Shown: positions 23,929 through 36,079 of the stretch, piece by piece
Position numbering within the stretch: the stretch's first letter is position 1
Layout: the number at the start of each line of letters is the position of its first letter
Assembly: GCA_021464525.1 (NCBI GenBank)
Contig: JADRCO010000097.1
Span: 1 to 55,187 of the forward strand
Direction of reading: 5' to 3'
DNA: 55,187 nt
From: Rhizophagus sp. LPA8_4_AMF
Lineage: Eukaryota; Glomeromycota; Glomeromycetes; Glomerales; Glomeraceae
Program-made: the position numbers and the translations under genes
Notes under the pieces: generated by a model
Database searches by the model: none
Seen by the model: only the letters and a program-made list of their open reading frames with translations
What the model was told of the DNA's origin: nothing

Positions 23929-26900
23929 ATGCAAACAGACGAGATAACATCAGCAGAGTCAGTCTCTTCTACAGTGGTTTCTTCGACAACGGATGAAGAT
24001 ATTCGAAGAACAATTTATGATGTGATAATACAAAATGATGTTAAAGAATTAACTGCAATATTAAGTGATATTGTCAATTTTGATGTAAATCAACCTTTAA
24101 GTGAAAAAGAAGGAGATAATAAGAATGCGTTGATGATTGCTAGTTCTTTGGATTGTTATGATATTGTGAAATATTTATTAACTTATAATAATATCAATGT
24201 AGATTTACAAGGTAATTTATGACCGTTATCTTTAACTTCTCTCTGGATTTTACGAAATATACCTAAACAATTTCTCTCTCTCTCTCTCTCTTTCTCTCAC
24301 ATAGATAATTTCGGAGAAACTGCTTTATTCCTCGCGTCAGCGTTAGGGAATGCAAAAATAGTAAAATTATTACTTAGAAATAACGCAGATCCAAATTTAT
24401 TTAATAATGAAAATGTGACTCCATTAATAGTGTCATCATATAACGGACATAATGATACGGTAAAAGCATTATTAGAAAAAGGTGATGTAAACATAAATTA
24501 TCAGGATAATTTATGTAAAACAGCATTATCGTTTGCTGCTCACGAAGGTCAACCATTGATTGTTGAATTATTGTTAAATAATGGTGCTGACGTTAATATA
24601 GCAGATAAGGTATGATATTGTTTTTTTTATTTGAAAATTTTTAATAAAAAAAAAAAAGTTACTAATTAAAATTTATGTCACGTGATTAGCTTGGATGGAC
24701 GCCTTTGATGTTGGCAGCTTACGCAGGAAGAGCAAATATTTGCAAACAATTACTGATCGCTAATGCGAATAAAAACTTAAAGGCAAGCGATAACAAGACA
24801 GCATCTATATTTGCAAAGGATGCAGGACATTTTCATATAGCAGAAATGATTGACAAGTTCGTTTATCATTCAAATATGGTAACTTATAATTATGACGAAG
24901 AAAATGCTACTAGAAAAAGAGAAACGAATTTTTTCGGAAATCATGATAGTAGAAGAATCAGTACAGCTTCAAGGTTAAGAACTGAAATGTTGCCAAGAGA
25001 AGAAAATACTTGGTGGGTTTATATTTCATGGATATCAACTTTTATCATTCTTGATCGATTCCTTATAAAATATGGTAAAATGAATGATAAGAGAGTAAGA
25101 CAAGCTTGGAGAGAAAAATTTACTTTATGCTTTATAGTATTTCTGACGACTGTATTTATGGGATTTTTAACATTTGGTTTTGTTTCTTTATCATGTTCAC
25201 CAACTGGACCTCCAATTCCACTCCCTCTTGTTGATGAATTTTGGGGTGTAAATAAGAAAGTTATGGTCGTACGTGGTAAAATATATAATGTTGGAGATTA
25301 TTTTAAATCTGGTGGTCATAGACCAATAATTCCATTTGATGATGCTACGTTGGAACCAATAATTGATCAATATTATGGAAAAGATGTTGGAGAATTATTT
25401 CCTGTAAATGATCAAGCTATTGGATGTAATAAAAATTCAAATATAAATGGAATATCATGTAGAATAGATTCAGATAATAGATATCACTGTCATACATCAA
25501 CAAATTCATTTAAAACATTAGAATCATTATTCATAAATAGGTACGTTGCCATTTCATGGGACGAAATAAAAAATACACAATTTAGAAAATTATTTGCTCA
25601 TAAAGGAAGAGTATTTGATTTAACCAATTATTTATCAGAAGTTAATACAAATAGATGGTTAGGTGAAGATAATGTTACAACGTCATTTTTAGAAAATTTA
25701 ATTGGTAGAGATGTAACTTCAGATATATCAAATGTTAAAGATAATAATCTTAAAGAAATTGTAAAATGTTTTGAACATTTTCAAGTTGGAGCTGTTGAAG
25801 GAGTAACATATGGATGCGCTTCAGTTACAATTGGTGTTGTTATAATATCCAGTATTTCAACATCACTTGTTATACTGAAATTATTTTCTGCTTTAGCATT
25901 TGATAATATTATTGCAAAAAGATTAGTTAAAAAAGTGATTAATAATGATAATGTAAAGGATGTAATTATTATGGTTCCATGTTATTCTGAAGGTTATGAA
26001 TCCATGAAAGCTTCATTTGATTCTTTGGTAGCTACTGATTATCCAGATCAAAATAAAATATTATTCATTATAGCTGATGGGAACATTACGGGTAGTGGGA
26101 ATGATAGATCAACTCCAGACATTTTATTAGATTTTATAATACCTTATAATGAAAATTTTGATAATGTAAGAGCAAAAAGTTATTTATCAATAGGAGAAGG
26201 AACGAAGAGGCATAATATGGCAAAAGTATATATAGGACATTATCAATATCAAAATAGAAATATTCCGGCAGTATTAATCGTTAAAGTAGGGAATCAAGAA
26301 GAAAGAAATTATCCTAAAGCTGGTAATAGAGGAAAAAGAGATTCACAATTAATTTTAATGCAGATATTACATCATGCTTTTAATAATGGTAAAATGTCAC
26401 CATTAGAATTTGACATTTTTGAAAAATATCGTAAATTAACCCAAAGGACCATCGATAAATGTGAATTTGTAATGATGGTTGATGCAGACACTATCGTTAA
26501 AGAAGATAGTTTAAGTAATATGGTTAATTATATGGTTAATGATCCTTCCGTCACTGGTCTTTGTGGTGAAACTACAATATTAAACAAGTCGGAAAATTGG
26601 GTAACATTGATTCAGGTATGATTCATTTTACTTTTTATTAAAAATATGTTATAATATTTGAATATTAATTATATTAATTCCTTTGTTTTAAAAATTTAGG
26701 TCTTTGAATATTATCTATCTCATCATTTGGGAAAATCATTTGAATCCGTATTCGCGAGTGTCACATGTTTACCCGGATGTTTTTGTATGTACAGAGTATT
26801 CGCATATAATTATGATGGATATCGCGTACCAATTCTAGTAGATGAGAATATAATGATGAATTATAGTACAAATGAGGTTGACACCCTTCATCAACAGAAT

Positions 26901-27560
26901 TTACTATTATTAGGAGAGGATCGTTACCTTACCACACTAATGTTAAGAGCATTCCCAAAACGTAAAACGGCATATTGTCCATCGGCAATATGTGAAACAA
27001 TAGTACCATCGGAATTTAACGTATTATTATCACAAAGACGTAGATGGATTAATGGAACGATACATAACATGTTTGAATTAGTAGTGACATCCGAATTACC
27101 TGGTCGATTCTGTTTTTCAATGCAATTTGCAGTATTCTTAGAATTAATTGGTACTTTTACGTCCCCATTTGCATTGGCGTACATTTTATATACACTTATA
27201 GGTTTAATTGCCGGTTTTCCTTTTCAAACAGCAGTAATTTTTTCTGCTATATCTTTCTCTTTACAATTAGGATTAGCAATATTTACTTCTTTCGATCCTA
27301 TTATTGTATTGTGGTTTTTTATTTACCTATTTTCGGTTCCTATTTGGTATATAATTTTACCTTTATACTCATTTTGGAATTTTGATGATTTTACTTGGGG
27401 CGCTACAAGAAAACTTAATGATGATGGTACTTCAAGTTATAGTGACACTGTTTTTGATAAATTTGATCCTAAATCCGTACCATTTAAAAAATGGGAGCAA
27501 TGGGTTAAAAGTACAAATAGTAAAGGTGTCAGTAAAAGCGTTTCTTATAAATACATATAG
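23929..27560 (+). CDS. Ankyrin-repeat chitin synthase (division II)
   Basis: Four exons, 23929-24211, 24305-24609, 24690-26615 and 26700-27560, keep frame and encode 1124 residues. The N-terminal ~250 residues are ankyrin repeats, e.g. FGETALFLASALGNAKIVKL, TPLIVSSYNGHNDTVKALLE, KTALSFAAHEGQPLIVELLL and TPLMLAAYAGRANICKQLL. Then come two membrane segments (about 304-322 and 341-365), two degenerate cytochrome-b5-like stretches (VVRGKIYNVGDYF and HKGRVFDLTNYLS), a third membrane segment (about 575-595) and the glycosyltransferase core. Core motifs are VPCYSEG (about 625), DADT (794-797), LGEDRYLTTL (909-918) and QRRRW (950-954), followed by C-terminal membrane spans. Chitin synthase polymerises UDP-GlcNAc across the plasma membrane. 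All catalytic motifs are intact. The b5-like region places it with class IV/V-type enzymes. The ankyrin part crosses two introns and joins in frame within exon 3, so the fusion appears genuine. Confidence 0.92.
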
Positions 27561-28613
27561 TATAATATTTGATTTAATTTAGTACGAAGTTTTTTTTTAA
27601 AAAAAAAAAAATTATTTAAATAAACTGTTCTTTTCATATTGTAATAAAAAATGAAAAAAATATATATAGAATATACTGTATGTGCAGCGTTTAGAATATT
27701 TGTGTATTAATTAATTAATATGTTTTATAATGTATGTAAATAAAAGCATGACGTTTACGTAATTACATAATAATTTATGCTGATCTCTGAATAATCAATA
27801 ACTAATTTATATCTGCAAGTATAACGTTAAACAAATAATTAAAAATGACAAATTCTAATTATAATTTGATCTTCGATACGAAACAATTGAACGAATTGAA
27901 ACGAAAGAATATTTATTATATTCATTAACTGAATCTAAAAGTAGACTAAGAATTTTTTTTGGAAAGTCTGAAATTTTTATCTTAATAATATTTATAGGAT
28001 ATATTCATGTTTTAATTAATTATTTTTTTTTATACATTAAATTAATTCAAGATTTTCGACAAATTAACTAGGCAGCTTATTAATTTCTATTGATTGCACG
28101 CTAAAGACCATTGGAATGCTTCTAAATGTAATAATCTTTTATTTGAATTTTCTTATTCATCGGTCCAAACAAATCATTATGATTCTTAGTTAACTTTGTG
28201 GATGGAAAATCCAGCAGTTAGATTTTATTAGGTGTCCAAATGGTATACCACTTGGCCACTTGGGATAGGTTATGACTACCACTTCATAATCTGAATATCC
28301 CAAATATAATAAATATAATCCAATTACCATTTCATAATCTGATGATCAACTGATAATACAAGTAACGGTTTTATCAGATCAAACCTAATAAAAAAGAGAA
28401 CCATCTGTATTTTTAGATCTAAAGTTAATAATATTCACCATATTTTTAGAGAAAAAATTAAACAACAAACTGATTTCTACTATTGTGTAATGAACAGTGA
28501 TACGAAAAATTAACAATTTGAACAATAAAATTTAAAATTTATTTTTTTATTTAAAGACGGAGATTAGCCCTAGTTTAATTAACTATTTGAATGATAAAAA
28601 ATTTAAATTTTAT
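27561..28613. other. Intergenic, no gene seen
   Basis: AT-rich spacer after the chitin synthase. A short direct repeat, CATTTCATAATCTGATGATC-like against CACTTCATAATCTGAATATC, lies near 28280-28350. No coding frame is supported. Confidence 0.6.
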
Positions 28614-29017
28614 TTACATAAAGATTGATGTGTAATCTTCAATATCAGTTTTTCCTGATTCAGTGATTTTGTTGACCCTTAACACACTATTGTAAATGTT
28701 TGGAACGCCGGTTTGATTTTTAGCCCTTTAGTAAGTATAAAATAAGGATGATGAACCAGAAAGAAAGAAAGAACCCAAAACAAAAAAATATGTACCTCAT
28801 ACCATGCTAAAGTTCCACTTAAGTTTCTAGCCCATGTACCAATAGCCGCGCCATTCGGAAAAGAGAACATTATATTATTATGCCTAACGGCGCCGTTCTC
28901 GATTAAATTTGCAATAATTGCTTCTTTTGTTTGACCAGCAACCCCGTTACGACAGCCAGGAGAAGTTTCAACGTCATTAAATCCATCATCATTCCATTGG
29001 AAAATCAGCAATGGCAT
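28614..29017 (-). CDS. Unknown short spliced gene
   Basis: Two exons, 29017-28803 and 28725-28614, with a 77-nt GT..AG intron in phase 2, give 108 residues starting MPLLIFQWNDDGFNDVETS. The joined frame stays coding-like across the splice: IGTWARNLSGTLAW, then AKNQTGVPNIYNSVLRVNK, ending ITESGKTDIEDYTSIFM. The open frame extends upstream of the chosen ATG for about 19 codons (DPNIAEIVLHEIKIKTE) to an acceptor-like TTTTAAG near 29075. A 5' exon is therefore likely missing from this model. I do not recognise the family: there is no signal peptide or membrane segment, and the composition is balanced and globular. It could be a fragment of a larger dead gene. Confidence 0.45.
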
Positions 29018-29819
29018 CTCGGTTTTGATTTTTATTTCGTGAAGAACAATTTCAGCAATATTCGGATCTTAAAAGCGCTTGAGATTGAGGATTTAAATAT
29101 TAAAATATCTATAAACATCAATTTATATAAACTACTAATTCTACATACTTAACCCACACTTTTTCTTGTTGAACTATTATTAATGCAAATCAGTATACAG
29201 ATATGAAGTATGCACCAAATTTTTTGAAAAAGAATAAATACTTTTATTACGGATGATATCAAAAGGACTTAAAAGATAAGATTTGATTTGTTTGAAGTTT
29301 TGAACAAAAGAGATAGAACGATTGTCCTTAACCGGAACAATCAGATCCCTATATATTATATATGAAATATAAATAATGGTATAGCAGATCAACATTGTTT
29401 AAATCACGTTTAATTTGATGAAATGGAAAATAATCTGATGAAAATAAAAATAATTATTTAATTTGATGGAAATAAAAATAATTTAATTTTAAAATAAACA
29501 GATAGATTTCTGCAAAAATAGATATTTCTTTTTTTTTTTTTACTTGACTATCTGATAGTATAATATAACATTAATTGATAACGAGAATAAAGTCGATTTT
29601 TTTAACTAAAAATATTAAAATACCGAACAATTACACTTAAAATTTTGTTTTCATTGAAACTAATCTACCAAAATAGTATCTAATATAGTTATGAGTCATA
29701 ATTCGTTAATTCGTTGTTCGATGTTCATTTAATCGATTTAATCAAATAATTACTATATGTATAATTCAGTTTCGCGCGTCAGGGACAATAATTTCATTCA
29801 AAATGACATCATACATCAT

Positions 29820-30610
29820 CAATGAGGCACAACTCTTGAAGATGATTTGAAATGTCGTATTTTAAAACAATCCAATTCTCTTCGCAAAATTCTTTTGTAA
29901 GCTGATCATACATTAACTGCTTCTCAAAGTCTTCCTCGTTTTTGTGAAAATGTTTTATATGTTGCTCATGTTTTTTACCTTGTACTTCTATAGCAAATCC
30001 ATACTAGATGTCAAGTTTTAATCCTTGAGGATGTTTAGGAAGTCTGGTCGGCGGATTCTGGAAGGTGGGCCAAAAATGTTAGTTATGACTTCACTACATA
30101 GATTTTCATGTTTATTTAAACAATATGGACACCAATTTTTAACATGCTTAATATTAAAATTGACAAGCCCTTACTACACATCCATTTCATCGGAACACAG
30201 AGATTTATATATTCCGTAGAAAAACACATACCTACTCTACTGTGGGGCCACAAGGAAGGTTACCAGCGCATTGTGAGCACCATCTTCCCGTATTTTTTAT
30301 TTATAAAGAGTTGTAGACCATTCATGACCCTTGGCAATTGGCATATCTCCGAAGCATCTGAGTATTTGCATTAACATATTCTGTAGAAAGGCACTTACCA
30401 CCTCATTCTTGTGCAAAACTATTTGCTGTCAACATTAAATTGTGGATAAGTTTTTGGTCTGGTATGATATGAAGTTCCCTTAAGAGTATCCTTTCCACTC
30501 ATGGCCTTCTTTACATTGCCATTCGTCCATTAACTTACTCAGTTGTAAGGGTTATAAGGCAAAGACTCCTTTCTTTCTGCAAACTTCTTCACATCAATTG
30601 TTCGAGTACG
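29820..30610 (-). pseudogene. Dead zinc-ribbon repeat / nuclease-like gene
   Basis: Read on the minus strand from 30610 downwards, pieces in different frames follow one family pattern. They are WQCKEGHEWKG, then GGKCLSTEYVNANTQM, GHEWSTTL, WCSQCAG, CFSTEYINLCVPMKWMCSKG, WCPYC, and finally FAIEVQGKQHEQHIKHF with EFCEENWIVLKY. This is the repeated treble-clef/zinc-ribbon unit (CxxC pairs and GHEW) followed by a restriction-endonuclease-like tail with a conserved E-x-Q. From memory, such genes are abundant in Rhizophagus. At least two frameshifts and several in-frame stops show it is dead. The plus-strand open frames across it are shadows. Confidence 0.6.
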
Positions 30611-31249
30611 ACGATTCTCAACTGCATCATGTTTTTTCATTCTTTATACAAGTAACCATAAATGATCCTCAGCATATTTCCAAAGCTTACTATTGTCACA
30701 TTCACCATCTCTATTACGCAATTTCTTTAGCAATATCTGAAGTTAATTTTGACATTAATACTTTGTCATTTTTTAAAAAGTTGGCTGCCATATTTTATGC
30801 TTTATTCCTTCCTTTAAACGTCCACTACCCGCTTCATCTTACACAGAAAACCGACTTCTTTGTCATGTATTATTTAAAAATATAAAAAAAACCTTTACCT
30901 TGAATTTTTAAACGTGTGTGCGTGTTTTCGTGTATATGATCATTTTTTATTAATATAGATAAAAAATGAATACAAATTTGGGACGCGACCCATTATACGG
31001 GTGAACAAAGTGCGAAGTAAAATACGAGGAACCAAAAATAATTAGAAGGAAAGAAATTATTTTTCTTGTGTTAGCTAATAAACTTTTTCCCAAATTTGTC
31101 AACTTCTAAGTTAATTATATTTAAGTGCACCACACACACAAATACAAATAACACAACTCATCAAACTCCAACCTCCTTCATCCGTAATATGTAAATACAA
31201 AAGTTAGGGACTTTGCCCGTGATACATGAAGAAATTACTACGCTAAGAA

Positions 31250-32760
31250 ATACTAAGAAATATCTACAGTATCTGATTTTTCCGTAAGATTACTCGATGA
31301 TTTTATCCTTTTTATTTCCCTCTCCTTGTCCAAGTCGAGAAGAGCAGAGCCCACCTTTTGTGACTCCTCCAACAGCCAGATAATATGGTCAAGTATTTTT
31401 CCATCATGTCTTTCATCCCACATCTTCGTACGCAACAAATAGAGGCTTCGACAACTTAAACGACAGATTCCTTTCACTGTCTTGCGTACATTCCATGAAG
31501 TACCAATTTTCCGGATCTGTTACAATCCCCATACTTTATCAAATCTATGTTCACCACCCATTTCGTTTGCTTTGCTCTTACGACCTAGTGATGATTCCAA
31601 GTGTACGGTAGCTTGTGCGAAATCCTGCTTAAATCATCTTTTTTGACCTCGACTAGACCGATAATTCTCCCGAACGTACGCGATTCAATTCCATAATCAG
31701 GATTTCCACGCCAAATTCTTCCTTCGATCAGCTTCTCTGGTATGGTCTTTACTTGATCTTTAAACGGATAAGTAGCGGAGACGAGATAAGTATACGAATG
31801 ATGCTCTGGTGGCCTCATAGGATATGTCGATAGGAGTTGTTGCAACGCTAGTCTCCAATTCGTCAAATAGTTTACGTAGCGTCTTTATATTTCTCATTCT
31901 TGTTGATTCTTGTTGTCGACACATCCACACGAAAAACGGGATACGCGTCAATGCTAGGATTCGGGACATCGCGAAGCCCATAGAGTTCACACACTTTCGG
32001 AAAGGTCCATTCGTTAAATGGGTTTGATGGCGTCTCAACAAACACGGTAAACTTGAGGTTGTTTTTGATACTAGCAATTGCAACATCTCTCGGATAAGAT
32101 ATCGTTCCTAAGTGAATATCTCCCTCCGTCGTTCATGAAGTTTAGCACTGCTCCATCATTTTCAAAGTGCAGGTAGTTCATACATTTCACGTGTGGAATC
32201 TTTGAGGCATTCGAGAGTCGCATGTTAAATATTCACCGCCCACTTGAATGCCTTTCGGTTTGGGCCCACAACGACGTCAAACTCTGTAAAAGCAATAGGA
32301 CAGTAGTTTGACCTTTCAGTGAGCTATTATCTCGCTTCATAACCTAGAAATTTTCAGCCGGGGGCCCCTGCCGAGAATAATTTTTACCATGAACAGACTC
32401 GTTGAGTAATGCCTGCAATAAGGCAAATTGTTCCCTTAATTCCAATACCTCATTCGAAACTGTGACAATGAATACACTCTTCAACTGGTGAGACAGGAAA
32501 GTACTTCGAAATTTTTCTTATGGCAAAGAGCTCATCGTTGTCTTGGGAGTGAGAGATTCCTCAACTGTCACCAGTAATTTCCACCTTCCATAGCTTGAGC
32601 TTGTCTGCAGGAAAATTGTCGAACTCTGGTGCTTATTTTGCCCTTATAGCTTCCTTGTGGTGACAAATTAACAAATGCAGAGTTAATAACAATAATTGAA
32701 AGAAAAATTTCACGATAATATTGATAAGCTATCCTTAAGACGAAAGTGTCGAACGAAGCT
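31250..32760 (-). pseudogene. Dead Crinkler (CRN) effector-like gene
   Basis: On the minus strand, about 32640-32450 encodes the CRN N-terminal (ubiquitin-like) header in broken frames. APEFDNFPADKLKLWKVEI is followed by SQDNDELFAIRKISKYFP and a VEE-IH pattern, matching the family order LKLWKV ... L.....YFP....IHV. Further on, 32110-31250 holds the C-terminal domain: VETPSNPFNEWTFPKVCELY, SIDAYPVFRVDVS, YGIESRTF, IGLVEVKKDDL, a KVWGIVT-type stretch, WYFMECT and FKLSKPLFV. The GLVEVKKDD strand with preceding acidic residues suggests a PD-(D/E)XK-type nuclease fold. CRNs are host-directed effectors first known in oomycetes and also present in arbuscular mycorrhizal fungi. Multiple frameshifts and stops, and loss of the N-terminal leader, mark it as inactive. 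Confidence 0.65.
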
Positions 32761-33476
32761 GTAGACTAAGCCCTCAGCACGTTCGTTCATATTTCTATTT
32801 TAATATTGTTACCTTCATTTATCAAGATCTCTCGAGCTTTTCTTTTGTATTTATGCTAAATTCAGAATCTTCCACTCTAACCAACTTTTCCTGTCAATTT
32901 ATTTTATTTATTTTATGTTGAAGGAGGAGGAGTACAAACGAGACTATGACAGGGTCCTCACTTGTAAGAAACCATGGACCTGGCGAGCACCCCGACCGAT
33001 GCTCGTCAGTAAACTTTTCCTGTCAATATCAATAGCGAAAGTCGCGTTTTTTTTGACGAGATAGAGTAACGTGATAGGCTTATATAGTATTTTTTTGCGA
33101 AATTTTATTGGCGCAAAGTCAAATATTGTCACGTGATGGTTTCCGGTTGTCCGCACGCGTCACGTCATTGCTACATTTGATAAATAAACAAGATAAAAAT
33201 AGATTTGTGATACATTAGATATTCGCTCGACTTACAACGGTTTACCGTTTCCTAGTATACCTTTCCAAAAATCCGCGCATATGAGTATTCCGAGCTGTTG
33301 ATCCTGCTCCGGAGTCCGGACTGACTCGAAAATCCGCAGTCACAGGGACGTGTTTACTGCACATAAATAACTCTCCAACAAATGTATCCGGTTAGTAGAG
33401 GCTTGATTCCTTTCAAGCATCCTTTTAATAATCCCATGTTGATAAAAGTATTAATAAACACTATTCTGGACCAATT

Positions 33477-33672
33477 TAAGGTTGGTTGCCGTAAGTAATA
33501 ATTACTATGTTTTGAATTACAACCTAAGTGGGTTGTAATATTATAAACATAAGTTGTAAATCAGTTGTAACCATTACGCTATTGTGGTTAGCTAAAAGAT
33601 GGCAATTCTGATTTACAACCATTATAATTACTTGATTTTTAGACTTACAACTATTTACGGCAACCAACACTA
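33477..33672. mobile_element. hAT-type MITE with 8-bp target duplication
   Basis: A 196-bp element is flanked by the direct repeat GACCAATT (33469-33476 and 33673-33680). Its ends are inverted repeats: the left starts TAAGGTTGGTTGCCGTAA, and the right, reverse-complemented, starts TAGTGTTGGTTGCCGTAA. The 14 bases GTTGGTTGCCGTAA / TTACGGCAACCAAC are perfect. An 8-bp target duplication and a TA-N-N-G-type terminus are typical of hAT transposons. There is no coding capacity; the interior is AT-rich with repeated TTACAACC / GGTTGTAA words. Confidence 0.85.
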
Positions 33673-33694
33673 GACCAATTGCCTAAGAGCTAGA

Positions 33695-33859
33695 ATGGCT
33701 GTTACATCTGCATTGACATTTTGCAATAAAAAGGCGGAAAGGACTCTCATGTCTTTGGTAGATGAAGTGGATGATAATTTTTGGACTACACTTTTGATCC
33801 TTGTTGATCAATTAAAATATTGCAGGATCCAATTTCCAGTTATTCTGATTAGTTTTTAA
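33695..33859 (+). pseudogene. Possible hAT transposase remnant
   Basis: A 54-codon frame begins MAVTSALTFCNKKAERTLMS and continues LVDEVDDNFWTTLLILVDQL. The NFW..L..LVDQLKP-like pattern recalls the region before the dimerisation domain in hAT-type transposases. A further piece, APIEEIEEMVKDVNPGSEPV, lies in an open frame around 34125-34235. Nothing joins them, no catalytic or BED domain is visible, and the assignment is tentative. Confidence 0.25.
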
Positions 33860-36079
33860 TCGAGAAACTTAATCTGTGATCGCATTTTGAATTCCCAGTA
33901 TGTGTTCAGCTTGGAAGGATATCTACTTTGTTAGGTATAATTTCTATAATTCTATCCGCATTCTTTGACAATTATGTTAATATCATTGGTTGATATATGC
34001 TATGCATATGGTATTATCTGTTCTGATTAATACTATTTAATAGGTAATTCTTTTGAAAGAGAGAAGAGCAAAGTAATTCCAAATGATTGATATGTAGAAA
34101 AGTTATTTTTCAAAATTCGAGACATGTTTTTTCAACGTGCTCCTATTGAAGAAATCGAGGAAATGGTAAAGGATGTAAACCCAGGATCAGAACCTGTACA
34201 CGCAGCTCTTTTTACCAAAATTCATGCCCGTTATTAAAATTACTGCAGGTTTTGGCTGGTTATGTAGCGTAAATAATTAATTTTTATTTTAATATATAAA
34301 ATAATTTAATAAAATTGTTATATAATATAAACTGTTTATATTCATTTAATAATCAATGCCTTTAAAAAGTCCGAAAATTTGTCAAAACATCTGGAATTTT
34401 ATGTTAAAGACATTTTTCAGGATATTTTTGGTACATATTTGGGACATTTTCGGCTCATATTTCGGACGACTTTGAACGTTTTTCTGGATATGCATTTTCA
34501 TATAAAATATTGCTCAATTTTTAAAAAATAATAGATTTATTAACTTGGTTTGTTTTATTAATATAGCAAAGAAGCGAATATAAATGTGAAATAATAACGT
34601 ATATTTGGACCAGGAGAAATTTGGTGGGGACTGGGGAAGTGGGTTCCTCGGGATCCATATGAAAATCTAAAAGATATCGTTATATGCATTTGGTGGGAAA
34701 GTAAAATTTTATCGTTATATCGAGTTTTTAATATATCGATAGATTGACCGAAAAAATGTAAAACCAATCAGATGTAGTTACAATTGAGCACAATTTTAGA
34801 TTGATCAGATTGGTCATAAGATATGATTAGCTTATACACGTAGACGCGTCATCTATTATAAATCACCAATATTTGTTGATCGGGAATGACTGACCGCTGA
34901 CCGCATCAGTAACCAAATTATCCAAGGGTACAAATTTCCAATCAGATCTAGAATTGAACAGGGCTAGTATATCAAATATAATATAAACATTTTTTTTGCT
35001 ATGAAAGAGTTTTAAGAGTTTTACCCACAATGACTTTTATTATTTACATCAAAATTTGAAACTTCTCAATCCCCAAAATTATTCACATGACGAAATATGT
35101 AAGGAGATTTATTAAAGGATACAGTAATTAAACAAAAAGTTATCAATAATAAACATCATTTATAAAAAAAAGACACACGATGTATAAATGAATCAGTCTA
35201 GAATTAGAATCATCTGAAAATTATTTATAATTATTTGTATTGAAAATCAAAAATCTTTCGATAAAAAATGAATATCATCTTTCTGCATCATGTATTTGTG
35301 TGACTTTTTTTTTTTTAGCAATGTGTAAAGGTGGTCGATCAAAGGTTTGTCATATTTGACTATGACCGATCTCTGATCTTTAGTATATTGTCTTCTAAGA
35401 AACATTTGTTTTAAATAAATAATAAATTCAACTAATAGAAAAATATTTGTAATCACAAATTTCTAATTTATTTATTGCAATATTAAATTGAATGCAAATG
35501 ATGCAAATGTTCATAGAACATTATATAACCTTAATTGCATAATAACTAATGCCATCAAAGCTGACAAAGCAAGGATTTGATGATTATAATACAATGAGGT
35601 GTAAGTTGGAGAAAGATGTGCTAAAAATATAATGAAATTTTAAAGGGTAACTTCCGACCGTATTATCGGTCAGTAGAGAAGGTAATTTTGGGAATTAATA
35701 GTATTTTTTTATTTAAAGAAAAAAAAATCATAAAATTTCCTTCCATGTTACTATCGATTTTTTGTAATTAATTTTAAAATGTTAAATAATTATCTGTTAT
35801 TATAAAATTTGTAAAAAATTTTTTTTTTTAAGCAAATTGAAATTTCTTTTCTTGTTACGTATAAATTACGTATAAATTACATATAAATAATATTTTAATG
35901 TAATTTATTATTGTTTTACTTAACTAAAAGAGTTTAGATAGAACATTTGGCGGCTGTTTAGTCGTTCAAGAATACAGTAATGAAGGATTAGCCAGCTAAC
36001 AAACCTTTATTTCGCGGTAATTGCTCAGAAAATAAAGTACAAATTTAAATTGTCACCTACATTTTCCACTATTTCCCTT
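33860..36079. other. Intergenic, no intact gene
   Basis: AT-rich DNA with only short open frames and no convincing splice-linked coding. The region 32770-33470, left of the MITE, is likewise without a supported gene. Confidence 0.5.

Noticed and set aside
26924-27582. Other-frame open frames inside chitin synthase exon 4
   Set aside because: Shadows of a strongly motif-supported coding frame.
29820-30885. Plus-strand open frames of 64-95 codons
   Set aside because: They are antisense shadows of the zinc-ribbon pseudogene or lie in its 5' flank; the minus strand carries the recognisable motifs.
31824-32027. Plus-strand open frame inside the Crinkler relic
   Set aside because: Antisense shadow of the C-terminal CRN domain.
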